Below are positions 18,259 to 25,722 of a stretch of 64,000 bases of DNA, one piece after another. The position numbers and the translations under genes are program-made. How positions within the stretch are numbered: the stretch's first letter is position 1; each line of letters begins with the position of its first letter. This stretch comes from Streptomyces sp. Ag109_O5-1 (GTDB lineage Bacteria > Actinomycetota > Actinomycetes > Streptomycetales > Streptomycetaceae): positions 5,208,001 to 5,272,000 of the forward strand of contig NZ_RKQF01000001.1 in the NCBI RefSeq assembly GCF_003814875.1, written 5' to 3'. The notes beneath the pieces are model-generated. The model saw nothing but the letters and a program-made list of their open reading frames with translations. It did not search any database and had not been told where the DNA came from.

Positions 18259-19518
18259 CTACCCCGCGTTCGCCGCCTTGACCAGCGCGGCCTTGTCCAC
18301 CGCGCCGACGTACACCTTGCCGTTGTCGGTGATCAGGGCGTTGATCAGCCGGGTGGAGAAGACGGTGCCCTTGCCGAACTTGCCGGAGACCGGGTCGCCG
18401 AGCGAGCCGAGGAAGCCGCTCAGGTCGCCGCCGCCGGAGGCGGAGCCGGTGGGCAGGCCGCCCTTGCTGCCGCTGTCGAGGACGGCTATGGAGTTCCAGC
18501 CCTTGCCGAGGACGTCGAAGCCGTCCTTGCCGAGGCCCTTCGCGGAGCCGTGGTCGGGCGCTTCGGAGGGCTTGCCGCCCTTGTCCCACCCATCGGCCTT
18601 GCCGTTCCCGCCGGACTTGCCGGCCTTGCCGGTCTCGTCGCCCTCCGTCACCTTGGCGCCCTTGGGCGGGGTGAACTCGAAGGTCGAAGCGGCCGGCTCG
18701 GCGAAGCTGACCTGGGTGTAGCCGGCGTCGATCACGGCCGCACCGCCGCTCGACGGGGTGAGGGTGAACTTCAGCGGGGTGCCGGTCTTGGCGTCCACCG
18801 CGATGCTGATCGCACCGACCGTCGTACCGGACTGCTTGGGCTTGATGACCAGGCGGTAGGCGTCGCGGCCGGCGACCTGGGCGGTGCCGTCGACCGTCAC
18901 CGAGGTGGTGCCGTCGACCGACTTGAGGATCTCGTCGGCGAAGTCCTTGGGCGTGGCCGGGGGTTCGTGCCGCTCGGCCTTGCCGGAGTCGGCGACGGTG
19001 GAGTGGTAGACCTCGTTGGACTTGCTGTCGTAGCCCCACACGTTCGTGCCGTTGTGGATGAGGCTGTACTCGGCGCCGCTCTCCAGCAGCGACACCTTCT
19101 GCTTCTCGGGGCCGTCGGCGGCGACGCGCAGCGTGTGCGTGCCGGAGGCCAGCTCGGTGAGCTTGGCCGACGGGTCGGCGGACGAACCGTCGCCGCTGCC
19201 CTGCGTCGCGCCGGACAGCAGGCTGCTCTCCAGACCGCCCAGGTCGGGCAGGCCGAGGTCGGTGCTGATCTTCACCGTGCCGGACAGCTGCTGCACGTCC
19301 GACTTGGCGATCTTGTTGATGAGTTCCTGAGCGGTGATCTTCGGCAGGTTGGGGTCACCGGAGTCGGCGAGCGCCGGAACCAGGCCGATCGTCGCCGCGG
19401 CCACCCCCACCACCGCGACCGGGACGACGTACCGCGCGGCCTTGCGCCGCCGCTCGGCACGCAGCTCGTCGTCGGCCTGCGCGGCCCCCGTGCTGTCGTC
19501 GGATTCGTACGGTGCCAT
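18259..19518 (-). CDS. LolA-like / DUF2092 membrane-anchored protein
   Basis: 419 residues from an ATG with GGAGG upstream. One N-terminal membrane anchor (YVVPVAVVGVAAATIGLVPA, about residues 26-45) is followed by a long extracellular domain with the fold seen in LolA/LppX-like proteins: SGTVKISTDLGLPDL, NGTNVWGYDSKSNEVYH, YRLVIKPKQSGT and an AASTFEFTPPKGAKV end. A Gly/Lys/Ser-rich linker precedes a final ~70-residue stretch. It is 58 bases upstream of, and probably co-transcribed with, the ABC ATPase gene. Actinobacterial LolA-like proteins are thought to handle lipids or lipoproteins; that role here is inference. Confidence 0.8.
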   Translation of the reverse strand: MAPYESDDSTGAAQADDELRAERRRKAARYVVPVAVVGVAAATIGLVPALADSGDPNLPKITAQELINKIAKSDVQQLSGTVKISTDLGLPDLGGLESSLLSGATQGSGDGSSADPSAKLTELASGTHTLRVAADGPEKQKVSLLESGAEYSLIHNGTNVWGYDSKSNEVYHSTVADSGKAERHEPPATPKDFADEILKSVDGTTSVTVDGTAQVAGRDAYRLVIKPKQSGTTVGAISIAVDAKTGTPLKFTLTPSSGGAAVIDAGYTQVSFAEPAASTFEFTPPKGAKVTEGDETGKAGKSGGNGKADGWDKGGKPSEAPDHGSAKGLGKDGFDVLGKGWNSIAVLDSGSKGGLPTGSASGGGDLSGFLGSLGDPVSGKFGKGTVFSTRLINALITDNGKVYVGAVDKAALVKAANAG

Positions 19519-19766
19519 GTGTGCCTTACCTCCGTCGTCGGCGGCGGCCGTCCTCGCACGTGTCCCACCCTGAGCCGCCATTCTCACCCGAATCGGTGAG
19601 TGGTGGTGATTTCCGTGGTTTCCATCTCACCAAATCCGAGGCGCGGAAGCGTCAGACCGGGGAGCCAACTCCACGTACGACTGCGGTATGACACGAGGGT
19701 GGAGACGCCTCCTCCGACCCGTAGGGGTCGTGCGGCGAAGGCGCCTCCTGCGGCTCGCCCGTTTGC

Positions 19767-20705
19767 TCAGTGCTGCTGCAGGAACACGTAGTCGGCGCGG
19801 TACGGAACGCCGGTGACGGCACCCGGGGTGCAGGAGCCGGCCGGGGCGACGCCGCCGACGGTGTTCAGGCGCAGGATCTCGCCGGTGTGCGCGAGCAGTC
19901 CGTGCTTCTTGCCGGACCGGGTGGCCTTGAGGTCGAGCTCGGGGATGTTGCCGTCACCGTTCGGCGTCTTGGTCAGGACGGCTCCGGTGACCGCGCTGCC
20001 GTCGGGTGCGACCCACTGCGGGGTGCCGGAGTCGGGTGCGACGAAGGAGTGCCGGATACCGCCGCCGAGCTTGGCGCTGACGTCATGCTGGGCGAAGGCG
20101 TAGCTCCCGTCGGCGGCGGGCTTGCACTCGTAGATCTGCTTGCCCGTGACCACGGAGGCCTGGAAGGCGCCGCCCTTGAGGTCGGAGACGGTGGTGACGG
20201 CGTGCAGCTGGCCGCGGACGGCTCCGCCGGGGAACTCGGCGGTGTGCAGGTTGGCGTAGAAGGCGCCGGGGTCGGTGGTGAGCTGCTTGAGCAGGGCCTT
20301 GTCGGTAACCTTGACGCTGCCGGTGACGCTGTGGCCCTTGACCTTCTTCAGGAGCTTCCCGAAGTCGATCTTCACGCCGCCGTTGGTGCCCTTGGCGCCC
20401 TGGTGGATGTGCAGGTCGGTCGGCCTGCCGGTGCCGCGCCAGGTCACGGCGACGGTCACCTTGTCCCCCTTGACCTGGATGAGCTCCAGCGCCGCGCCGT
20501 CCTTGTCCCCGACGGCGGGGCCACCGGCGACGGGCACCTCGCCGGCGCCGCGCAGACTGGCGACGAGGACGACGGAGTCGGTGGAGTTGCGACTGACGTA
20601 GCCGTGGCCGGTTGCTGCGGACGCCGGGACGGCGGCACCGCCGAGAGCGGTCACGGCAATGGCGGCGGCGACGAGGGACCTGCGACGCGTTGCGTTGACG
20701 ACCAT
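19767..20705 (-). CDS. Secreted CHRD-DUF3455 domain protein
   Basis: 312 residues. A signal peptide is clear: RRR, then SLVAAAIAVTALGGAAVPASA with cleavage near residue 31. Residues ~45-160 match the CHRD domain (TDLHIHQGAKGTNGGVKIDF, FYANLHTAEFPGGAVRGQL). The remainder matches DUF3455 (GGIRHSFVAPDSGTPQWVAP, HTGEILRLNTVGGVAPAGSC, VPYRADYVFLQQH). Both domains usually occur in separate proteins, so this is a fusion. ATG 20705 follows a GGGGGAGAAAA leader; the frame is open much further upstream but that part is repetitive, non-coding sequence. Two strong dyads 80-110 bases upstream suggest tight regulation. Function unknown, extracellular. Confidence 0.82.
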   Translation of the reverse strand: MVVNATRRRSLVAAAIAVTALGGAAVPASAATGHGYVSRNSTDSVVLVASLRGAGEVPVAGGPAVGDKDGAALELIQVKGDKVTVAVTWRGTGRPTDLHIHQGAKGTNGGVKIDFGKLLKKVKGHSVTGSVKVTDKALLKQLTTDPGAFYANLHTAEFPGGAVRGQLHAVTTVSDLKGGAFQASVVTGKQIYECKPAADGSYAFAQHDVSAKLGGGIRHSFVAPDSGTPQWVAPDGSAVTGAVLTKTPNGDGNIPELDLKATRSGKKHGLLAHTGEILRLNTVGGVAPAGSCTPGAVTGVPYRADYVFLQQH

Positions 20706-20782
20706 GATTCCGTTTTCTCCCCCTGGAGCAGCCGACGCCCCCTGCGTCGGCCTCTGCGGTGAGATACGGAACAGGTCCCAGA

Positions 20783-20797
20783 TTGGACTCAGTCCAA
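20783..20797. promoter_or_regulatory. Perfect 7-1-7 palindrome TTGGACTCAGTCCAA
   Basis: A 15-base perfect palindrome lies 78-92 bases upstream of the CHRD gene start and four bases from the Crp-like box. The 7-1-7 geometry is that of Fur-superfamily operators, but the binding protein is not identifiable from sequence. Confidence 0.5.
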
Positions 20798-20800
20798 GAA

Positions 20801-20816
20801 TGTGACGTAGGTCACA
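20801..20816. promoter_or_regulatory. Crp-like box TGTGACGTAGGTCACA
   Basis: A TGTGA-N6-TCACA palindrome upstream of the CHRD gene. It fits the classical CRP site and the Streptomyces Crp motif GTG-N6-GNCAC as I recall it. It shares the core G[TC]AGGTCAC with boxes at 23187 and 52248. Confidence 0.55.
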
Positions 20817-20848
20817 AAAACACCCATCGTGTCCCCACTCGGGCGAGT

Positions 20849-20897
20849 CGGGCGGCGGGCGGCGGGCGGCGGGCGGCGGGCGGCGGGCGGCGGGCGG
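20849..20897 (+). repeat. Tandem heptamer repeat, CGGGCGG x7
   Basis: Seven perfect copies of a 7-base unit end three bases before the stop codon of the polyprenyl synthase gene, that is in its 3' untranslated region. The plus strand is G-rich with seven GGG tracts and could form G-quadruplex structures. The unit is not a multiple of three, consistent with a non-coding location and prone to slippage. Confidence 0.95.
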
Positions 20898-20899
20898 GA

Positions 20900-21907
20900 T
20901 CAGCCTGCCCGGTGCACCACCGCGTCGCACAGTTCCAGGAGCGTCGCCTTCGCGTCGCACTCCGGCAGGGGCGCCAACGCGGCCCGCGCCTCCTCCGCGT
21001 AGCGGACCGTGTCCCGGCGCGCATGCTCCAGTGCCGGGTGCACCCGCAGCGCCGCCAGGGCCTCCGCATGCCGCGCGTCGTCCGTGAGGTCGGAGTCCAG
21101 CAGCTCGCACAGCGCGATGTCCTCGGCCAGCCCCAGCCGCGCCGCCTGCTCCCGCAGCCGTAGCACCGGAAGCGTGGGGACGCCCTCACGGAGGTCCGTG
21201 CCCGGGGTCTTGCCGGACTCGTGGGAGTCGGAGGCGATGTCCAGGACGTCGTCGGCGAGCTGGAAGGCGACGCCGAGCCGCTCACCGTACTGGGTGAGGA
21301 CGTCCACGACCGTCTCGTCGGCTCCGGACATCATCGCGCCGAAGCGGCAGGAGACCGCCACCAGCGAGCCGGTCTTGCCGCCGAGGACGTCGAGGTAGTG
21401 GTCGACCGGGTCCCGGCCGTCCGACGGGCCGGCCGTCTCCAGGATCTGGCCGGTCACCAGCCGTTCGAACGCGAGGGCCTGGACCCGGACCGCCTCGGGC
21501 CCGAGGTCGGCGAGGATCTGCGACGCCCGGGCGAAGAGGAAGTCACCGGTGAGGACGGCGACCGAGTTGCCCCAGCGCGTGTTGGCACTGTCGACACCAC
21601 GCCGCACGGAAGCCTCGTCCATGACGTCGTCGTGGTACAGCGTGGCCAGGTGGGTGAGCTCGACGACAACGGCCGACGGCACGACGCCCGGCGCGTACGG
21701 GTCGCCGAACTGCGCGGCGAGCATCACGAGCAGCGGCCGGAACCGCTTCCCGCCGGCCCGCACGAGGTGCTGCGCGGCCTCCGTGATGAACGGGACCTCA
21801 CTTTTGGTGGCTTCTAGCAAGCCTTCCTCGACAGCCGTCAATCCGGCCTGGACATCGGCTTCCAGAGCCTGGTCCCGCACGCTCAGCCCGAACGGCCCGA
21901 CGGTCAC
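20900..21907 (-). CDS. Long-chain polyprenyl diphosphate synthase (menaquinone side chain)
   Basis: 335 residues of the trans-isoprenyl diphosphate synthase family. The first Asp-rich motif is LATLYHDDVMDEASVRRG (about residues 88-105) and the second is FQLADDVLDIASD; GGKRFRP binds isopentenyl diphosphate. Such synthases make C35-C50 chains; in Streptomyces the menaquinone side chain (usually MK-9) is the expected product, though chain length cannot be read from sequence. The GTG start has AGGAGA about 7 bases upstream. Linkage to mqnC, menG and nuo genes supports the menaquinone role. A 12-bp inverted repeat lies 100 bases upstream. Confidence 0.9.
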   Translation of the reverse strand: MTVGPFGLSVRDQALEADVQAGLTAVEEGLLEATKSEVPFITEAAQHLVRAGGKRFRPLLVMLAAQFGDPYAPGVVPSAVVVELTHLATLYHDDVMDEASVRRGVDSANTRWGNSVAVLTGDFLFARASQILADLGPEAVRVQALAFERLVTGQILETAGPSDGRDPVDHYLDVLGGKTGSLVAVSCRFGAMMSGADETVVDVLTQYGERLGVAFQLADDVLDIASDSHESGKTPGTDLREGVPTLPVLRLREQAARLGLAEDIALCELLDSDLTDDARHAEALAALRVHPALEHARRDTVRYAEEARAALAPLPECDAKATLLELCDAVVHRAG

Positions 21908-22006
21908 GAGGGGTCTCCTGTCTGCTGGTGTCCACTGGCGCTTACACGGTTTGTCGATAGGTCGCTGCCATCACTCAAGTCAGCGTATCCGGTCAGGTTT
22001 CGATCA

Positions 22007-22043
22007 CCGATAGCGCCCACGGTTACACCCCGGGCGCTATCGG
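22007..22043. promoter_or_regulatory. Perfect 12-bp inverted repeat upstream of the polyprenyl synthase gene
   Basis: CCGATAGCGCCC (22007-22018) and GGGCGCTATCGG (22032-22043) flank a 13-base loop, about 100 bases upstream of the GTG start. It could be an operator or a leader hairpin. GATCA sequences flank both arms. Confidence 0.45.
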
Positions 22044-23186
22044 ATCACGACCGGTATGTTTCTGATCATCCGATATGACCTGACATCCACTGACTTATCA
22101 GGAAGTGCTGATACTTGTCTCGAACCGAGGCATAGGCCGTGTCCCGATCCGGCACCGGATCCGGTGCCGGTACCAGCGCCGATGCCGGTGCCAGAACGCC
22201 CGCCGAGGCCGTCGACCACGAACGGCAACCCCTTCTCCGGCCGACCCCACCCGCCCGAACACACCCCCAGGCCGCTTGCCGACGCGGACGCTGGCACTGG
22301 CGCCGACAGGGGCACATGACACCCATCCGCATGCCCTTCCTCCACGAGATCACGCACAACGACCTCCGCTCCCATCGACCGCCGGAACCTCACCCCCACG
22401 CGCGCGTGGCGCGCGCTGACGGAGGAATCCGCATCCGCTCCGCTCCAGCACCTCCCCCGCCGACCCGCCGAGCACCGACAGCCCCGCGGACGGGAGCACG
22501 ATCGCCGAGCGGCCGCCGGCACATCGGTGGCGCGACAGGACTGCCGACTCCCCCTGAGGCGGCTGCACCTCCCTCCGGATTGCAGCGCCGACATCCGAGG
22601 CGGTCGAGCCGCTCGAGACGGTCGCCGCAGGCCGGTCCACGGGCGACCGCCATGAGAACGGCCCGCACGACGACGGAGGTTCCGCCCTCACGGTGGACTT
22701 GCGAGGACGGGCAGCCACCCCGCCCGGCGGCCGTGCGGACGGAGGGGTGGACGAGCCCACCCCCGAACGTGACCAGAATCACGCACGCGTTCGAACTCCC
22801 GGCACCCCGCCGGACCTTGGCCTCATCAGCCACCCCGGGAGCCGGCACGGTCGAAGCCGTCGGGCCGGGCGACACGCGCGCGCACCCGGAGCGCACGACG
22901 TTCACGGAGGACACACTGGAGGCGTAAGCGATCCACGAGCGGCCATTCACCACCGACCTGCACCCGAGCGAGGCGACCCACTCATCCCCACTAGTCCGAA
23001 ATTCCCCTTAAAATGACAATTCGGACAATACGTGAACTCTCCCGCATCGCAGGACACTTCGACACCCCCGGGCGAGGTGGCTCACGGGGGACTCGACAGG
23101 GATGACGGCGGGGCACTTTTCTGTTGATGTCTGGAAAAACGGATTTCCGGAATCCGTCATGTCTGATTTGCCGTAATTGCGATTTA
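22044..23186. other. Gene-poor stretch without a confident gene
   Basis: About 1.1 kb. Open frames exist on both strands between 22139 and 22953, but their products are rich in Arg, Pro and Thr, match no family I recognise and lack clear ribosome binding sites. Near 22140-22200 a GATCCGGCACC/GGATCCGGTGCC-type sequence is repeated imperfectly. A 3' part of the plus strand (about 22770-22927) has coding-like base bias and may be the remains of a decayed gene. From about 22960 the sequence becomes AT-rich and contains dyads at 22994-23026 (GTCCGAA/TTCGGAC), 23102-23160 (ATGACGG/CCGTCAT) and, nested in it, 23139-23157 (ACGGATT/AATCCGT), probably the promoter region of the transglycosylase transcript. 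Confidence 0.5.
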
Positions 23187-23200
23187 GTGAAGTAGGTCAC
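23187..23200. promoter_or_regulatory. Crp-like box GTGAAGTAGGTCAC
   Basis: A GTGA-N6-TCAC dyad about 220 bases upstream of the c-di-AMP riboswitch. Eleven of 14 positions are the same in all three Crp-like boxes of this window. Crp plus a c-di-AMP riboswitch is the combination known for Streptomyces rpfA, another cell-wall lytic gene. Confidence 0.5.
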
Positions 23201-23404
23201 GCGAGCCCAATGCCGCAGATGTCGCAACTCAGCCCTTTCTTTCCTTCCCCTGTAGGCGAGTTGAGGCTTGGCAGTCGCAAAGGATCAAGCACCCCATACG
23301 CCTCAGAGGGAGGTCAATGGGTGTGTTGTGTGATTCCAGGGCTTGTTCCGGACATGTGCTCTCGCATACGTTCCCGCTCGCCGGGCGGACGCCGAATCCT
23401 GCCG

Positions 23405-23605
23405 CCGCCCGTCGTAACCCATCGACGAGTTCATTCGTACGGCAGGAGCGGGGGAACCAGGTAAGTCGCCGGACCGGGCGGCCGACGTCACTGACAGACG
23501 TCGTTCCGGAACGGCTAGGGGTGAAGTCGCATCGTCTTCGGGCGGCGCGGCCGGGCACTCCCCGAGCCCGAACCCGACAGCTCACCTCGCAGGCGACGGA
23601 GAGGA
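23405..23605 (+). ncRNA. c-di-AMP riboswitch (ydaO/yuaA leader)
   Basis: The leader carries the conserved blocks of actinobacterial ydaO RNAs in order: GCAGGAGCGGGGGAACCAGG near 23442-23461, CTAGGGGTGAAGTCGC near 23515-23530, and GAACCCGACAGCTCACCTCG followed by CAGGCG near 23570-23595. The distal block is almost the family consensus. It ends about 10 bases before the start codon of a secreted transglycosylase-like gene, the usual type of target in Streptomyces. High c-di-AMP is expected to shut off expression. The 5' boundary is approximate. Confidence 0.88.
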
Positions 23606-23613
23606 ACTTCGCC

Positions 23614-24096
23614 ATGCCTGCTGCCGTCCAGCCCCGCCGCACCCGCATTGCCCGCACGCTCGCCGTCGTCGGCACCGGTGCCGCCGTACTCGCCCTCCCG
23701 CTCGTGGGCGCGACCGCCGCCTCCGCCACCACCGCAACCTCCGGCACGACGGCCTCGACGACGCTCGCCGGGTACCCGAACAACCTCGACGGCTGGATCC
23801 GCGAGTCGCTCGCGATCATGGCCGAGAAGCGCATCCCCGGCTCCTACAACGGCATCTACCGCAACGTGATCCGCGAGTCGTCCGGCAACCCGCGGGCCAT
23901 CAACCTCTGGGACTCCAACGCGGCCAAGGGCATCCCGTCCAAGGGCCTGCTCCAGGTGATCGACCCGACGTTCAACGCCTACCACGTGGCGGGCACGTCG
24001 TACGACATCTACGACCCGGTCGCGAACATCACCGCCGCCTGCAACTACGCCGCCGCGCGGTACGGCTCGATCGACAACGTCAACGGCGCCTACTGA
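23614..24096 (+). CDS. Secreted transglycosylase-like (SLT fold) protein
   Basis: 160 residues. A signal peptide (RRTRIARTLAVVGTGAAVLA, Ala-rich cleavage region near residue 38) precedes a compact lytic-transglycosylase-like domain. VIRESSGNPRAINLWDSNAA contains the catalytic-type Glu in the ES motif, followed by GIPSKGLLQVIDPTFNAY and ITAACNYAAARYGSI. These are the segments of Streptomyces SLT-domain proteins that trim peptidoglycan. ATG 23614 has GGAGAGGAAC upstream. Control by a c-di-AMP riboswitch and a Crp-like box suggests a role linked to growth, dormancy exit or osmotic state. Confidence 0.9.
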   Translation: MPAAVQPRRTRIARTLAVVGTGAAVLALPLVGATAASATTATSGTTASTTLAGYPNNLDGWIRESLAIMAEKRIPGSYNGIYRNVIRESSGNPRAINLWDSNAAKGIPSKGLLQVIDPTFNAYHVAGTSYDIYDPVANITAACNYAAARYGSIDNVNGAY

Positions 24097-24140
24097 TCGA
24101 GGGCGAAGGGCCTTCGAGGGCCCGACGGCCGTGAACGGCC

Positions 24141-24947
24141 TTACGGAAACAGTCTTTCGAGGACGACGGCGATGCCGTCGTCCTCGTTCGACAAGGTGAT
24201 CTCGTCGGCCACGGCCTTGAGTTCGGGGTGAGCGTTGGCCATCGCCACCCCATAGGACGCCCAGTCGAACATGGGGATGTCGTTGGGCATGTCGCCAAAA
24301 GCGAGGGCCTGTCGGGGGCTCAGCCCCAGATGGTCGGCGGCCAGTGCGAGCCCGGTCGCCTTGGTCACCCCGCACGGCTGGAGCTCCACGGTCCCCGGCC
24401 CCGACATGGTGACCGTCGCCAGTGACCCCACCACCGACCGTGCGATCGTCGCCAGTTCGTCGTCGGACAGGGTGTGGTGGCGCAGCAGCACCTTGCTGAT
24501 GGGCGCGCACCACAGGTCGTCACGCCGGTCCACGCGCAGCGCGGGCAGCGTGGGGTGGGGCATCAGATAGCCCGGCTCGATGAGCGTGAGCCCGTCCACG
24601 CCGTCCTGGTCGACGGCCGCGTACACCTGGCCGACCTCGGCCTCGATCTTGCCGAGCGCGGTCTCCGCCAACTCCCGGTCCAGGGTGACCGACCACAGCA
24701 GCCGGTCCGCGCCGGCGTCGTACACCTGCGCGCCCTGGCCGCAGACCGCGAGTCCCGTGCAGCCGAGGTCGTCAAGAAGCGGGCGCACTCTCGGCGCGGG
24801 GCGGCCGGTCACCACAAGGTGCCGGGCGCCGGCCCGGCCGGCCCGCGCGAGCGCCTCGAGCGACCGTTCCGAGAGGGTGTCGTCGCCGCGCAGCAGCGTG
24901 CCGTCCAGGTCGGTGGCGATCAGTGAGTACGGGGAGGGAGCGACCAT
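24141..24947 (-). CDS. HAD-superfamily (Cof-type) phosphatase
   Basis: 268 residues. The HAD motifs are complete: motif I ATDLDGTLLRGDD at residue 10, motif II VVTGRPAPRV, the conserved Lys in VTKATGLALAADHLGL and motif IV LAFGDMPNDIPMFDWAS. The type C2 cap lies between motifs II and III, as in Cof/YbiV sugar-phosphate and flavin-nucleotide phosphatases. The substrate cannot be deduced. It is monocistronic, convergent with the transglycosylase gene. Confidence 0.9.
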   Translation of the reverse strand: MVAPSPYSLIATDLDGTLLRGDDTLSERSLEALARAGRAGARHLVVTGRPAPRVRPLLDDLGCTGLAVCGQGAQVYDAGADRLLWSVTLDRELAETALGKIEAEVGQVYAAVDQDGVDGLTLIEPGYLMPHPTLPALRVDRRDDLWCAPISKVLLRHHTLSDDELATIARSVVGSLATVTMSGPGTVELQPCGVTKATGLALAADHLGLSPRQALAFGDMPNDIPMFDWASYGVAMANAHPELKAVADEITLSNEDDGIAVVLERLFP

Positions 24948-25093
24948 GATCAGAGAATACGGACAGCACGCCCCTGAGACTCACTGTGCGTTTCAGCCTC
25001 AAGTGGCGCCCGCTGCTTCGGTGATGGGGGTGTTGTCAGTGGAGCGCGTTACGTTTTCGGTGAGTTGATTGCACCGATCTGACGGGGGCGTGC

Positions 25094-25684
25094 GTGGTGA
25101 CGGACGGACGGGAGGACTTCCGGGCGCATCTGCTGGAGGCGGCGACGGGTGTGCTGGAGCGGTTCCCGCAGGAGCTGCGGTCCGAGATCTACGCGCTGTC
25201 GTTCCGTATCTGGCGTGTCGACGACGACTACCGCAGACCGTATGTGGCGATCGGCTACAACACCGAGACCCAGTACGAGGCCGAAAGGTCCCCCGAGGAT
25301 CCGGGCGAGGCCCGCTGGAACTACGCGTGCTGGCTCCTCGACGGCTTCGAGATGCTCGGCAACTGTCCCGAGGACCCGGTCGGCGGCACGCTGTACACCG
25401 AGGAGGTCCGGCGGCTCGGACTCTGGTTCGACGGGGACGGCGACGACGCCGAACTGGACACCAGGACCGACCTGTTGGTGCTGCACTTCGCGGACGCGTG
25501 CATACAGCTGGCCCGGGACCTGCATACCGGGGGCCGGATCGAGAGGGTCCTCGGGCGGCCCCTGCCGGTGGTGGTCTTCGACATGTACCGCCCGGGCTGG
25601 GAGGTCGAGGCCACGGAGGCGGCCAATCCGCCCGGGCCGATCGAGGAGTTCCTGGCCTGGCAGCGGGCGGCCGAGGAGGTCTAG
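25094..25684 (+). CDS. Hypothetical protein, acidic, DUF-type
   Basis: 196 residues; I do not recognise the family with certainty. The sequence is acidic and globular with many Trp/Tyr: LSFRIWRVDDDYRRPYVAIG, EARWNYACWLLDGFEMLGN, LRRLGLWFDGDGDD-like region and FADACIQLARDLHTGGRIE. No signal peptide, membrane segment or catalytic motif is seen. The GTG start is followed by a second GTG, either of which could serve. Similar immunity-like or SUKH-like proteins occur in Streptomyces, but that link is only a guess. Confidence 0.75.
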   Translation: MVTDGREDFRAHLLEAATGVLERFPQELRSEIYALSFRIWRVDDDYRRPYVAIGYNTETQYEAERSPEDPGEARWNYACWLLDGFEMLGNCPEDPVGGTLYTEEVRRLGLWFDGDGDDAELDTRTDLLVLHFADACIQLARDLHTGGRIERVLGRPLPVVVFDMYRPGWEVEATEAANPPGPIEEFLAWQRAAEEV

Positions 25685-25722
25685 AGGGTACGGGGGCCGG
25701 GTGGCGGCCCGGCCCGGGGGCG

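Noticed and set aside
20706..21110. N-terminal extension of the CHRD protein frame
   Set aside because: The extension translates the heptamer repeat and antisense of the synthase; a good signal peptide starts at 20705.
22139..22953. Open frames on both strands in the gene-poor region
   Set aside because: Products are Arg/Pro/Thr- or Gly/Arg/Cys-rich, match nothing recognisable and lack ribosome binding sites; kept only as a possible gene remnant.
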